DNA of 64,000 nucleotides from Micromonospora sp. AMSO31t (GCF_008868175.1 NZ_WBKT01000006.1:1-64000), one strand, 5' to 3'; shown: positions 18,608 to 27,353, counted from the first letter of the stretch. A program made the numbers and translations. Notes: generated by a model not told the origin, from the letters alone.

Positions 18608-21091
18608 TCAATGAGCTGCTTGTGATAGCGGATCTCCGCGTGTCAGCTCGAGCGCGGCGAACCCGAGGCAGACTGCCGCCAGTGCGGCGAGGGCGCTCAG
18701 CGCCGGTAGTTGAGCGCTGGCGGGTGCCAACGCCGTGACCACCAGTGTCTCGGTGATCCGTTGTGGGTGGACGCGGTGAGTCATCCGCCAGCGGATCGCG
18801 TGATCTGCGAGCAGGTAGGTGATCACGCCGACGAAGAGGGCCAGGTGCGGGAGTGCGTCGAGCGGGGCGCCGGGCGCGAACAGGCCTCGGCTGCCCAGCA
18901 CGGACATGGTCTTGCCGAGCCCTAGCGAGACGAGCACAATGCCGGCGATCATCGGCAGGTGCAGCAGCGCGTAAGCGTCCTGAGCCAGCGCCGCCCGCCG
19001 GTCTGTGCTGCTTGCCGCCAGCACCCGCGCCCCGTAGATGGCGGTCGTGCTGAAGTAGATCCACCAGAGTGCGGCGAGCAGGGCAGTGCCCAGTGCGGCA
19101 GCGACGATGATCCGAGCGGATATGGGCGTGTAGACCACAGCGGTGCCCATGGAGATGACCGCTTGACCGAGCGCGATGATGATGATGAGGCTGTACCGAT
19201 CGGCCCAGTGCTCGGCGGACCAGGTCCACGAGTGGCGTGCTCTGGCGAGCCGGTTGCCGACCAGGTCCACGGCGATGGCGGCGATCCAGAGGCCGGCGCG
19301 CGAGGGGGTCAGCAGCCGAGTATCGCCGACAGGCTGCTGCAGCAACGCGGAGGCGAACAGGATGGCGAGCGCCAGCAGGGTCGGCACGGCGCTGCGCATC
19401 ACGGCGCTCCGCTGCGTCGGCTCCTGCCGAACGGTGAGCCAGAACGCGGCGAGGAACAGCAGCCGGATCAGTGCGTAGCAGGTCGCGAAGGCCAGCGGCC
19501 CGGGCACCCCGCTACCGTCGGCGTTGAACGCTTCCGGGCTGGCCAGGGTGATCAGCGCGGTGAGCGTGACGACGAGCAGCACCACCAGGCGCACCACCGG
19601 CTGCTCCGAGCGGACCGCGACGCCCAGCCAGGTGTAGGCGCACCAGGCAATCCACAGAACGATGAGCACCAGCAGCCCGCGCACCATTCCGCGCCAGGTC
19701 GGGTCGTCGGCCATCATGGCGGCGACCTGCAGGAACGCGTACACGTAGACCAGGTCGAAGAAGAGCTCCTTCGGCGTCACCCCGGACTGCTTCATGAGCG
19801 GTTGTATTTCGGCGTGCAGCCGGCGGTGGCGGTGCCGGAAGACCGTGGCGTCGGCCAGCGCCATGGCAGCCACCGCCGCCGTCAACAGCGCCAGTTGGGC
19901 CAGCACCGGCACGTGAGGAGCGACCGCCGCCAGGGACCCCACCAGGAGGATCCCCAGGATGGGTGATCGACCGAGCAGGCGCAGCGTGCGTACCTCGAAC
20001 AGGACCAGCCCGACAAGGTAGAGGATCACCCCGCCGTAGAGCACCAACAGCCGTATTGCGGCCGACGTTTCCGACGGCACGCGCTGCTCGGACAATGTGT
20101 GGTGGATGCCGAGAGCGACCAGGATGAGCCCGGCCATCATCGGCAGGTGCAAAAAGCTGTACGCATCGCGCCCTAGGAGCGCTCGTCGGGCCTCCGACAC
20201 CCGTTCCAACGCCAGCTCCGCGGCGAACCGGGCCACATCGAAGTAGGTCCACCACAGCAGCCCGGCAAGCACGACGCCGAGCAGCGCGCCAGCCAGCACC
20301 TCCAGGGTGAGGGGATGCGCCACGGCCACGCCCTGGCCCAGCCCGACCGAAATGATCGCCTCGCCAACACCGATCAGGATGATCAAGCTGTGCCGTTCCG
20401 CCCAGTAACGGATGGATCTGATCCGCCAGGTCCCGGCACCCAGCAGAAAAGTACCGCCGTACCCGGCGATGATCGCGCAAGCGACCAGGACAAACCGGAG
20501 CCATTCGCGGGCCACCACATCCCCGACGAACGCCTGCTCACTGTGCTCATACGACGGCACGAGTGCGGACGCCAGCAACGCCAGCTCACCGGCCACGATC
20601 AACGGCCCGGCCTTCCACAGCCGCCGGCGGGTGCCCGGTTGCGCCACGCCGGCGGCGATGGCGAACACGAGGGCGCCACTGCGGGCCACGATGTAGCAGA
20701 TCGCGAACACCACCGGACCGGAGAGCCCGCCGGGGCGGTCGATGAAAGCCTCCCGGGCCGTCAGACCCATCACGAAGAGCGTCGCGCTGAGTCCGAACAT
20801 GAACAGCGGCATGATGCCTCGGTTGAGCCGCAGGATGTTGCCGAGCCACGCGTACGGAGCCCAACAACCCCACAGCAGCACGAGCAGCAGCAGCCCTCGG
20901 GGAAGACCGGCCGGATTGAGCTGCTCGGCAGTCACACCCGTGACGTTCAGAAACGCGAACACGAAGATCAGGTCAAGGAACAACTCCAGCCGGGTAACGT
21001 TGCCCTCTCCCCGGGCCAGGTGGAGTCGACCGAAGCTCCACACGACCTCACTCTGCCAACAAGCCGCCCCCGCGACAGTGGATCGGCTCAC
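18608..21091 (-). CDS. Tandem (double) LtrA-family membrane protein
   Basis: An 827-residue protein made of two LtrA units in one frame. Unit 1 starts with RLELFLDLIFVFAFLNVTG near residue 34. Unit 2 starts with PKELFFDLVYVYAFLQVAA near residue 440. Each unit shows the same series of hydrophobic helices and a repeated WAxRYSLIIIIALGQAVIS / WAERHSLIILIGVGEAIIS block. Single LtrA proteins are about 380-400 residues, so this is an internal duplication or gene fusion. The GTG at 21091 has no clear ribosome site; GTG 21043, behind GAGTGAGG, is an alternative. Function unknown. Confidence 0.85.
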   Translation of the reverse strand: MSRSTVAGAACWQSEVVWSFGRLHLARGEGNVTRLELFLDLIFVFAFLNVTGVTAEQLNPAGLPRGLLLLVLLWGCWAPYAWLGNILRLNRGIMPLFMFGLSATLFVMGLTAREAFIDRPGGLSGPVVFAICYIVARSGALVFAIAAGVAQPGTRRRLWKAGPLIVAGELALLASALVPSYEHSEQAFVGDVVAREWLRFVLVACAIIAGYGGTFLLGAGTWRIRSIRYWAERHSLIILIGVGEAIISVGLGQGVAVAHPLTLEVLAGALLGVVLAGLLWWTYFDVARFAAELALERVSEARRALLGRDAYSFLHLPMMAGLILVALGIHHTLSEQRVPSETSAAIRLLVLYGGVILYLVGLVLFEVRTLRLLGRSPILGILLVGSLAAVAPHVPVLAQLALLTAAVAAMALADATVFRHRHRRLHAEIQPLMKQSGVTPKELFFDLVYVYAFLQVAAMMADDPTWRGMVRGLLVLIVLWIAWCAYTWLGVAVRSEQPVVRLVVLLVVTLTALITLASPEAFNADGSGVPGPLAFATCYALIRLLFLAAFWLTVRQEPTQRSAVMRSAVPTLLALAILFASALLQQPVGDTRLLTPSRAGLWIAAIAVDLVGNRLARARHSWTWSAEHWADRYSLIIIIALGQAVISMGTAVVYTPISARIIVAAALGTALLAALWWIYFSTTAIYGARVLAASSTDRRAALAQDAYALLHLPMIAGIVLVSLGLGKTMSVLGSRGLFAPGAPLDALPHLALFVGVITYLLADHAIRWRMTHRVHPQRITETLVVTALAPASAQLPALSALAALAAVCLGFAALELTRGDPLSQAAH

Positions 21092-21282
21092 TCAGCGGGC
21101 GATGTCGACAGAAGCTGTCGGCTCGCCCATGCCGGGCAGCGCACGCGGCTCGCCACGACGGGCGACCAGGGCTCTCGGCAGAACCCGGGCACCGCTTCGC
21201 GTAGGCCCGCCTCAGTGAGTCTCTGCTCGATCGGTGTCTGTACCGGCCCTGCTGTCTGGCCGGGGAAGGATGATCGAGGGGC

Positions 21283-21891
21283 TTAGCGCAGGGCAATCTC
21301 GCCCGCGTGGACGGCACGCATGGCGCGCTCGACAGTCTCCTGATTTTCGCCGACCGGAGCCACGTAGTCGATGACGTCGCGCGCAGCGTCGCACCCGAGC
21401 ATTCGGGTGATCACCCAGGTGGCGAGATACTGGGACGCCAGGCATCCCCCCGCCGTAGCAATGTTCCCCTCGGCATGAAACGGCGCGTCCAGCACGGTGA
21501 CATCGCAGGCTTCGACAAAAGGCCGGCTCTTCCTGTCCGTGCACGCCGGCATGCCATCGAGCAACCCGAGCCGGGCGAGCACCAGCGCGCCCGAGCACTG
21601 CGCACCGATCAGCTGCCTCGAAGGATCGAGTGCCAGCCTGGAGATCAGCCGGTCGTCGGCGACCACCTCGCGCGCCTTCACCCCGCTACCGATCAGCACG
21701 ACGTCGGCCTCGGTCACGAACTCGATCGGGCGTTGCCCTGTCACCTCGACGCCGTTCATCGACGTGACCACAGGCGTCGGCGTCGTAATGAAAGCCTCCA
21801 AGCCGTCCTTACGACACCGGTTGATCAGCGCGGAAGCGATGAAGCTGTCGAGCTCGTTGAACCCGTCAAAGGTGACGACGGCTACCTGCAT
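21283..21891 (-). CDS. DJ-1/PfpI family protein
   Basis: A 202-residue protein of the class I glutamine amidotransferase-like fold. The nucleophile elbow is IGAQCSGALVLA, with the Cys in the expected place after the strand. The glutamate of the first strand region (FNELD) and an AGGCLASQYLA block are also present. ATG 21891 follows AGGGGGTTGTG. Members include AraC-linked amidase-like regulators, isonitrile hydratases and chaperone/deglycase types; the sequence does not decide between them. It is a single gene with its own upstream gap. Confidence 0.82.
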   Translation of the reverse strand: MQVAVVTFDGFNELDSFIASALINRCRKDGLEAFITTPTPVVTSMNGVEVTGQRPIEFVTEADVVLIGSGVKAREVVADDRLISRLALDPSRQLIGAQCSGALVLARLGLLDGMPACTDRKSRPFVEACDVTVLDAPFHAEGNIATAGGCLASQYLATWVITRMLGCDAARDVIDYVAPVGENQETVERAMRAVHAGEIALR

Positions 21892-22019
21892 CACAACCCC
21901 CTGAGTGCGGCATCAGGTCACCACTGTCCCGGGCGCGCCGCTCCGGGCCCAGTGCCAATCGGCGGCTCGCGGCATGTACCAGCGCTCCGCGTCTTGAGCC
22001 CGCACGTTGAGCTTGGGCT

Positions 22020-22310
22020 TCAGGCCTGCACGGTTCCCCTTCGGCTGGCGTTGGACGGCAGCACCTTGTTGACCAGGAAGACGCCGGCTCGTCGTCCGAT
22101 GATCGCCTCGCCGACGAGTTCCTCAGAGGCGCCGTCACCGTACATCTCCGCGGTGTCGATCATGGTCATGCCCAAGTCGAGCCCGGCGCGTAGGGCGGCT
22201 ATCTCGTCTTGCCGCCTTCCGGGGCGCTCGCCCAGGTACCAGGTTCCCTGGCCGAGCACGGGCATGGTCTGGCCGGATGGCAGCTCGATCGCGGCGGCAG
22301 CGAGGGTCAT
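22020..22310 (-). pseudogene. Aldo/keto reductase, N-terminal third only
   Basis: From ATG 22310, with ribosome site GAAAGG, the frame reads as a normal aldo/keto reductase start: [20 protein letters not shown], then [20 protein letters not shown] with the catalytic Asp and Tyr region, then [17 protein letters not shown]. It then stops at residue 96. Family members are about 270-280 residues and continue past this point with the catalytic Lys/His strands, which are missing. This is a 3'-truncated gene. An expressed fragment is possible, but an enzyme is not. Confidence 0.75.
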
Positions 22311-22426
22311 GGCGGCCTTTCGGGAGCCTGGGTACCAGTGGGTTGAGTGCGTTACCCGCTGCGACAGGAAGCAGTCTCGTAGCGCGACCTTCCTCCGCGC
22401 AGGCCCACTGTGAGCGGCGGGCGTAT

Positions 22427-22443
22427 AGGCGGATTGTCCGCCT
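22427..22443. promoter_or_regulatory. 7-bp inverted repeat in divergent intergenic region
   Basis: AGGCGGA-TTG-TCCGCCT is a perfect inverted repeat located between the divergent aldo/keto reductase remnant and the DJ-1-like gene. It may be an operator; no regulator gene is adjacent. Confidence 0.35.
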
Positions 22444-22549
22444 CGAGTGGGGTTCGGTGGCCTGTTTCCCGGTGCCAACACCGGGAAGGCGACCGCGAGC
22501 GAACGATGCGCCGCCGTCGGGGCGGCGCCGCGAAGGGAAGGCCGCAAAA

Positions 22550-23131
22550 ATGGCGCAGAGCCAGCAGCCGCTGACCGGCAAACGAGTCGCTTGCCTCGCC
22601 GCCGACGGGGTTGAGGACGTGGAGTACACCCAGTCCCGGGCCGCTGCGGAGCAGGCGGGGGCCGAAGTCCACCTGATCTCACTGAATTCCGGCGAGATTC
22701 AGTCAATGAACCAGGACATCAACCCGGCCAACCGCTATCGGGTGGACCGGACCGTGAACGAGGCGAATGCGGCCGACTACGACGCCCTGCTGTTGCCAGG
22801 CGGGACGGTCAATCCCGACCGGCTCCGGATGAACCCGCAGGCGATGGACTTTGTTCGGGCGTTTTTTGAGCAACAGAAGCCGGTGGCGGCGATCTGCCAC
22901 GGCCCCTGGTCGTTGGTCGAAACCGGGATGGTCAACGGGCGGACCGTCACCTCGTTCCCCAGCCTGCGCACCGACATCGGCAACGCGGGCGGGAACTGGG
23001 TGGACCAGCAGGTACAGGTTGACAACGGCCTGGTCACCAGCCGCAGCCCGAGCGACCTTCCGGCCTTCTGCGCCAAGATGGTGGAGGAGTTCGCCGAGGG
23101 CAGACACGTCCGCCAGATGGCGACGGCCTGA
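22550..23131 (+). CDS. Type 1 glutamine amidotransferase / PfpI-YhbO-like stress protein
   Basis: A 193-residue protein. ATG 22550 sits behind GGGAAGG and fits the family start ([21 protein letters not shown]). The PfpI nucleophile motif [12 protein letters not shown] contains the Cys-His pair, and [15 protein letters not shown] is the second signature. Relatives such as YhbO and PfpI are described as stress-protective deglycase/chaperone-like or protease-like proteins. It is a single gene followed by a hairpin at 23161-23185. Confidence 0.87.
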   Translation: MAQSQQPLTGKRVACLAADGVEDVEYTQSRAAAEQAGAEVHLISLNSGEIQSMNQDINPANRYRVDRTVNEANAADYDALLLPGGTVNPDRLRMNPQAMDFVRAFFEQQKPVAAICHGPWSLVETGMVNGRTVTSFPSLRTDIGNAGGNWVDQQVQVDNGLVTSRSPSDLPAFCAKMVEEFAEGRHVRQMATA

Positions 23132-23160
23132 CCCGGTGGGGCTCCAGGCCGGGAGGCTCA

Positions 23161-23185
23161 GCCGGGCCAGGAGCCCCGGCCCGGC
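23161..23185 (+). terminator. Hairpin terminator candidate after the PfpI-like gene
   Basis: GCCGGGCC (23161-23168) pairs with GGCCCGGC (23178-23185) across a 9-base loop, 30 bases after the stop of the PfpI-like gene. No T-run. Confidence 0.6.
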
Positions 23186-23632
23186 GGGTATCCCGCCAAC
23201 CGGATCTTGGCGCCGCTTGGATGCTTTCCGCGCTGAGGCCCGGGCGGCAGTACGGCGATGACTTCGCCGATGACGGCTACAGGCATGTCCGCGGGCATAG
23301 CGTCTGCGACGATCCCGGCGACCGGGCTGACAACGGCGTCGGTGACGAGCTCGGGCAGCCGCTGAGCCCAACGGCTCCGCCCTCGCGGTCACCCCCCGTC
23401 ACCTGCGAAGTCGCGTTCGTGCGGCGATCCTGGGACTCTCATGATCGCTTCAGTTAGGGTGATTGCCAGCCGACCGGGATGGCGCCGAAACGCGCAGCCT
23501 GGGTTGGTGATCGGTTCGTGTCGATCCCGACACACAGCCAAACACTCGAGGTCAAGCCCTGTTTCGCCCGGTTCAAGGTCCGCTAACCCGAACCCCCGCG
23601 AAGCCGCCAGCCACCGGATCACCCACCCAGCC
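23186..23632. other. Intergenic stretch with coding-like remnant
   Basis: About 450 bases without an intact gene. On the minus strand, about 23380 down to 23200, one frame looks protein-like (PELVTDAVVSPVAGIVADAM, then PVAVIGEVIAVLPPG). It has a stop just upstream and no start, so it is probably a remnant I cannot identify. It also holds the repeat at 23471-23533, which contains a GTGTCG-ATCC-CGACAC hairpin (23518-23533). Confidence 0.45.
23471..23533. repeat. Dispersed ~65-bp repeat, copy 1
   Basis: This stretch aligns by eye with 26091-26157. Both contain GGATGGCGCCG, AACGCGCA, GTTGG and TGTCGATCC, with only short gaps. I estimate about 75% identity. It lies upstream of the small gene at 23633. 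Confidence 0.6.
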
Positions 23633-23923
23633 ATGACCGGCACAATGACAACCGTGACGATCGACCAACCCGGGGACATCAACCCAGGAGACATCTACGA
23701 GGACTGCTCCTTCCACCCCGTCCTATGCACCCACAACGACGGCGAAGTGCTCATGGGCATCTCCCTGATCGACGCCACCGCACCACGAACCTGCGACCTC
23801 AAACACTGCGGCGTCATCAAGCTCTCCATCGACGACGTCAACGCCGCACGAGCCGACTGGCCGGCATACCTGGTACGACGCAAAGCAGAGTTCGAAGCCG
23901 AGTACGACAAGCCGACTACCTGA
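23633..23923 (+). CDS. Conserved hypothetical small protein
   Basis: About 96 residues from ATG 23633; ATG 23645 is equally possible, as neither has a clear ribosome site. The sequence contains DIYEDCSFHPVLCTHNDGE and GISLIDATAPRTCDLKHCG, with four cysteines (CSFHPVLC, CDLKHC). These could bind a metal, but nothing proves it. I recall similar small Micromonospora-type proteins without a function. No pentapeptide or WD repeat is seen. Confidence 0.6.
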   Translation: MTGTMTTVTIDQPGDINPGDIYEDCSFHPVLCTHNDGEVLMGISLIDATAPRTCDLKHCGVIKLSIDDVNAARADWPAYLVRRKAEFEAEYDKPTT

Positions 23924-24084
23924 CCGACCATCGGCAAGAGGCCACAAGGAACTACAAGATCGTCTAGCCGGACGTGTCACTTACGTCCCGAGACTGATCT
24001 GTCACGGAAGTCCTGAGACCCGACACGGCGCCAGCCGGTGTCGTACTCCGGTTGATGCCTTACCGGTTGGCTCCGCTTGATGGG

Positions 24085-24645
24085 TTAGGTGATACCTGAG
24101 CCGCTCGCTACCGACTGTGAAGCGCTGGTCGAAGACCCTTGATCGGCGGCCGACCGCCAACCCACGAGACTCTTGGTCATGATGTGCTCCCGACGTACGC
24201 CGTCGGGCATCAGGTCGCCGAGTTCCCCTGTGTCACGGAAGCCGTTGCGCTCGTAGAGGGCCCAAGCGTTCTTGTTGCCCTCCACCACGGACAGCCGCAA
24301 CATCCCCGCGCGGACCAGCCGAGCCCATTGCTCGACCGCCTGCACGAGGTGGTCGCCCACGCCGCGGCCACCTCCCGGCGGCGCCACGTGCATCGAGATC
24401 AGCTCGACGACGCCGTCCTGATCGGTCGGCACCCCGCTGGCCATCCCGACGGGCTGCCCGTCGAGCATCGCCAGGATGTTGTACGAGCCGGGGATGGCCA
24501 GTCGACCGCGCCAACGTTCCTCACGGTCGCCGTCGCCCTGCCAATCCGCAAGCTGGGAACCGAACGCGTACGCCGCCTCCGCCAGCGCAGGGTCAACCAC
24601 GGCGTCGCCGGGGAGGACTACGCGGATTTCGTCCGAGCCAGGCAC
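24085..24645 (-). CDS. GNAT family N-acetyltransferase
   Basis: About 186 residues from GTG 24645. The acetyl-CoA binding motif A is PGGGRGVGDHLVQAVEQWA, followed by LSVVEGNKNAWALYERNGF and DTGELGDLMPDGVRREHIM, as in GNAT enzymes that acetylate small amines or protein N-termini. The start is uncertain; the frame is open further upstream, but that part has no family similarity. Residues about 15-22 (GDAVVDPAL) look shorter than relatives, which hints at a small deletion in this region. Substrate unknown. Confidence 0.75.
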   Translation of the reverse strand: MPGSDEIRVVLPGDAVVDPALAEAAYAFGSQLADWQGDGDREERWRGRLAIPGSYNILAMLDGQPVGMASGVPTDQDGVVELISMHVAPPGGGRGVGDHLVQAVEQWARLVRAGMLRLSVVEGNKNAWALYERNGFRDTGELGDLMPDGVRREHIMTKSLVGWRSAADQGSSTSASQSVASGSGIT

Positions 24646-24828
24646 TCCTGACTCAGACGTCGAAGCGGAACATAGGCCGCCTCTCCCGTGACCTGCGGCG
24701 ACCTCGTCGGCGACGGCAGGGGCTCGGGAAGCTCGACAGACCGCTCTCGTGACTGCTGCTGCTGCTGTCAGCGTTGCTGTCACCGCCCTGGGGAGTGATC
24801 TTCTCGGGGCGGTTTTCGTGGTATTTGG

Positions 24829-24873
24829 TGGTGGGCGCGGCAGGTTTCGAACCTGCGACCCATGCTTGTAAGG
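24829..24873 (-). other. 3' half of a tRNA-Val (TAC), probable relic attachment site
   Basis: On the minus strand, positions 24872 to 24829 read as an anticodon loop CTTACAA (anticodon TAC), a T-arm GCAGG-TTCGAAA-CCTGC (24840-24856), a seven-base acceptor strand CGCGCCC, discriminator A and an encoded CCA. The 5' half (GGGCGCG acceptor strand, D-arm) is absent upstream. A 3' tRNA half starting in the anticodon loop is the usual duplicate left by a tRNA-targeting integrative element. Confidence 0.7.
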
Positions 24874-25039
24874 CGCTTCCGGCGAGAGCCGCAGCGTCCG
24901 TGACGTTCACCAGGCCCGGTCCAGAGGCGACATCCGTCCGCGCTGGTGCGGCCTCGGCCGCCACTGTTGATGTCAACGGCTGATGTCAGGTCGCCGCTGC
25001 AATCGGCACTCAACGCTAGGGGGAGTGACCCCTGTCGGG

Positions 25040-25271
25040 CACCGCGACCTGGATACGACTATCGCCGCCGGTCGCGCACTGATGGACCGCATCGCCGACC
25101 TCCAGGCGGCGCACCTCCACCAGCTCGCCGCGCTCCCGACGGCCGCCCGGCCAGCACCTAGGTCAGGCCCGCCGGATACTCGAGAAGTACCGCGTCCAGC
25201 TCTGGGCCCAGCAGCTCGGCACCGCGCAGACGGTCAGCGATGCCCGCATCCGCAAGATGCTGAGTCCGTAG
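25040..25271 (+). pseudogene. Decayed C-terminal end of a HrpA-like helicase (tentative)
   Basis: The last part reads ARRILEKYRVQLWAQQLGTA then QTVSDARIRKMLSP and a stop at 25269-25271. This closely resembles the conserved extreme C-terminus of bacterial HrpA RNA helicases (WmlEElRVslfAQ-LGT-pvSekRi). The preceding coding-like stretch (RALMDRIADLQAAHLHQLAA) is in another frame, with the change near 25160. No helicase core is present. It lies beside the tRNA fragment. Confidence 0.5.
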
Positions 25272-25277
25272 CCGGCC

Positions 25278-25997
25278 CTACTCAGCTTTCTGTGCCTCGA
25301 TCAGGTCGAGGTCGCGGACGCAGAAGCCGTGGTGCTCGAAGGTCTCGTTGAGCACCGTGCCGAGGCACTGCCGCACCGAGCGGCCCCGGGCGTACGGCGG
25401 CCAGACATCGTCGTCGGGCACCGGTGCTCGCGCTGCGAGCTGCACAGCGGTGACCTCGTCGAGCCAGGCCTCGAGCTCGGCGGCCTGTGCGTCACGCACG
25501 CTCACGATCTCGTCGAGGGCCGGATCGAGCGAGAGGTCAAGCCCGTGCGCTCCCCGGTAGGGCTCGACGGTCGTCCCGATGCCCATCGGCGTGAACAGCT
25601 CCGTCGAGCCCAGGCAGCAGCGGCGGAACCACGAGTCGTGGACGAAGACCAGGTGGCGCATCGTCTGCACCGCCGACCACTCGTCGTTCACGCTGCGGCG
25701 CTCGATGCCGGGCGTACGGCGGATTCGCTCGATCGTGGCGGCCCAGCCGGCATGCAGCTGACGCGATGCCTCGCGCAGATCGGCAGGGTCCTCGGAGCGG
25801 ATCAGCACCCGCACCGGATGACGCCGGTCGAGCTCTGCCTCGACGTACTCGGTGACCTCGACACCGTTCACCACGAGGTTGGTGATGAGCCCGTCGATCA
25901 CGGCATCCTGCATGACGACGCCGATCAGGCGTGCCCCGGTCAGATCGCACTCGCGGAACTCCGCACCGTGCAGATCCTCGTCGACATAACGCGTCAT
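25278..25997 (-). CDS. DinB-like protein with N-terminal pentapeptide-type segment
   Basis: A 239-residue protein from ATG 25997 (TRYVDEDLHGAEFRECDLTG). Residues 5-45 contain pentapeptide-like A(D/E)F/L repeats. From about residue 75 a DinB/YfiT-type four-helix domain follows, with histidines that usually bind a metal: RHLVFVHDSWFRR and the C-terminal FEHHGFCVRDLDLIE. DinB relatives in actinobacteria are often thiol-dependent transferases, but the substrate here is unknown. Its stop abuts the HrpA-like remnant. Confidence 0.8.
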   Translation of the reverse strand: MTRYVDEDLHGAEFRECDLTGARLIGVVMQDAVIDGLITNLVVNGVEVTEYVEAELDRRHPVRVLIRSEDPADLREASRQLHAGWAATIERIRRTPGIERRSVNDEWSAVQTMRHLVFVHDSWFRRCCLGSTELFTPMGIGTTVEPYRGAHGLDLSLDPALDEIVSVRDAQAAELEAWLDEVTAVQLAARAPVPDDDVWPPYARGRSVRQCLGTVLNETFEHHGFCVRDLDLIEAQKAE

Positions 25998-26090
25998 GCT
26001 CCGCATACTAGGTCCGAGCACCGACAAGCAGCCTGCCCGGCTTGATTTGGCCTCTTCCAGGTCCCACGGGCAGATGGGCTTGCTATCCGC

Positions 26091-26157
26091 CGATCAGGAT
26101 GGCGCCGTGAACGCGCAACCCGAGTTGGGTATCGCTTGATGTCGATCCTTTGACACG
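26091..26157. repeat. Dispersed ~65-bp repeat, copy 2
   Basis: Partner of 23471-23533, sharing GGATGGCGCCG, AACGCGCA, GTTGG and TGTCGATCC. It lies between the DinB gene and the first duplicated cassette. Confidence 0.6.
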
Positions 26158-26174
26158 AACCCCCACGTCCGCGC

Positions 26175-26332
26175 GGCGCGCGGCGCCGACCGTGGCGCGG
26201 GGCCGGCCCCGCGCCAGCCGGCGAACGAGACGGCCCACGCGGACGCGTCATCGGCCGCGGGCAACGGCCGTCCGACCGTGGCCAGGCCGTAGTGGGGCGT
26301 GACCGGCCGTTGATCAAGGCGGCGTTCGACAT
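26175..26332 (-). pseudogene. Frameshifted copy A of the small divergent gene
   Basis: From ATG 26332, behind AAAGGCGATC, it reads MSNAALINGRSRPTTAWPRS then DGR. A single missing base then breaks the frame. Restoring it gives GRLPAADDASAWAVSFAGW, which matches the intact copy at 27413-27583 (GRLPVAASAVWFADW). This is a decayed paralogue; the 3' limit is approximate. Confidence 0.55.
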
Positions 26333-26650
26333 GATCGCCTTTCGATCGTCAGCCGTCCATACGGTATGTATGCTTGCTGACCGGGACCTGCCCCTCCAAC
26401 TCATGCCATCCCACCCATCAGCCGGGTGACGCTGGCCAGATCGGAGCGACTTGGGCTGCTCACACGCTCAGGACTGCCCCCTCTTCCCCCTGCTCAACGC
26501 AAGCTTGGGCGTCTGGCGTAACCACTACTGCGACAGTGCGGAGGGTTGGCGGACATGTGCTCGGTACCAGCTGTACAGGACAGGTCAGCTCGTGCCAATC
26601 ACTCTCCTGCCGAACGGAGTCGACGCGTTCAAGCCCGTACCTGCGGCAGT
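26180..26650. repeat. Duplicated divergent cassette, copy A
   Basis: Aligns with 27425-27890 at roughly 80% identity. It covers the small minus-strand gene, the intergenic region with palindrome and the first ~65 codons of the plus-strand four-cysteine gene. Beyond that the two plus-strand genes are unrelated. Ends were estimated by eye. Confidence 0.75.
26358..26372. promoter_or_regulatory. Palindrome in divergent intergenic region, copy A
   Basis: CATACGGTATGTATG, an imperfect palindrome (CATAC...GTATG arms), lies 26 bases upstream of the minus-strand start and about 80 bases upstream of the plus-strand start. The same element with one base change recurs at 27609-27623. It is a candidate operator shared by both divergent genes. 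Confidence 0.55.
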
Positions 26651-27353
26651 ACCCAGGTCCACTCAGCAGGTGAACGCACGCCGCCAGCGGACGTCAGCAA
26701 CATCACGAGAGGAATTGGATGGATTACCGGCTGCGGAAAGCGCAGGTGCTACGGAGCCGAGTCCACCGGTAAGCCACCCGGATCGCTCAGGCGCGCGAGA
26801 CGAGGTCAGCGATGCGTGGGTGCTTGCCGTCGCCGACGATGCCAAACGCCGCGGCGGTGAACGGCTGCACCTGTGGGTGACGAGCCAGGAGGAGCCGTGG
26901 GCTGCTCCTTTTCCCATCCCGCCGCCAGGGGAGCCTTCTCACGCCGACGGACCGGTGGGGGTCGCCGTCGCGTGGTTCGAGCCAGTCAGCGCCGCGTGGA
27001 CGGAAACCCTCACCGGCTCGCGATGCGAGGCGCAGGTGGAGGCGGCGATCTTGTTGGGCCTGCCCCGCTGGCCATCGGCGACACATCCGGCGAGGGTGAC
27101 CACCTGGGGTGTGGGTCTGGGCGCTACGGGTCTCGCGTTGCGTGACCCGACCGGTCATGTATTCGCCTACGGCGTCGCCGAGATACCGTCCACTTGGACG
27201 ACCGCCGCAAGGGCGCTGGGCGCCGTCGCCGCCGTCTACGGAGTTGGTCCCCCGCAGCAGGCAGTGCACTCCGAGCCGCTTCCGGCCCAACGGCTCACCG
27301 AGGCGCGACGCGACGGAACCGTCGCCGCCGCATGGGTGCCACTGCTCGAGTGA
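26451..27353 (+). CDS. Four-cysteine N-domain protein A with unknown C-terminal domain
   Basis: A 300-residue protein from TTG 26451, behind GGAGCGAC; the paralogue has ATG at this place. Residues 1-60 hold the cassette domain: Cys3, Cys9, Cys27 and Cys36, followed by VPITLLPNG, compatible with a zinc or iron-sulfur site. I recall this type of short domain next to other domains in unrelated bacteria, but cannot name it. Residues about 60-105 are a polar linker. Residues about 110-300 form a second domain (WVLAVADDAKRRGGERLHLW, then AILLGLPRWPSATHPARVTT) that I do not recognise. It is divergent from a decayed small gene. Confidence 0.7.
   Translation: MGCSHAQDCPLFPLLNASLGVWRNHYCDSAEGWRTCARYQLYRTGQLVPITLLPNGVDAFKPVPAAVPRSTQQVNARRQRTSATSREELDGLPAAESAGATEPSPPVSHPDRSGARDEVSDAWVLAVADDAKRRGGERLHLWVTSQEEPWAAPFPIPPPGEPSHADGPVGVAVAWFEPVSAAWTETLTGSRCEAQVEAAILLGLPRWPSATHPARVTTWGVGLGATGLALRDPTGHVFAYGVAEIPSTWTTAARALGAVAAVYGVGPPQQAVHSEPLPAQRLTEARRDGTVAAAWVPLLE

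Noticed and set aside
24085-24645. Possible compensating frameshifts in the GNAT gene near residue 18
   Set aside because: The frame stays open and the acetyl-CoA motif is intact; the shortened region may be natural variation.
24766-24776. Short triplet repeat of CTG on the plus strand near the tRNA fragment
   Set aside because: Only about four units; expected by chance in this composition. No CRISPR-like spaced repeats were found anywhere in the window.
24829-24920. Complete tRNA gene
   Set aside because: No D-arm and no GGGCGCG acceptor strand is found upstream on the minus strand, so only a 3' half is present.
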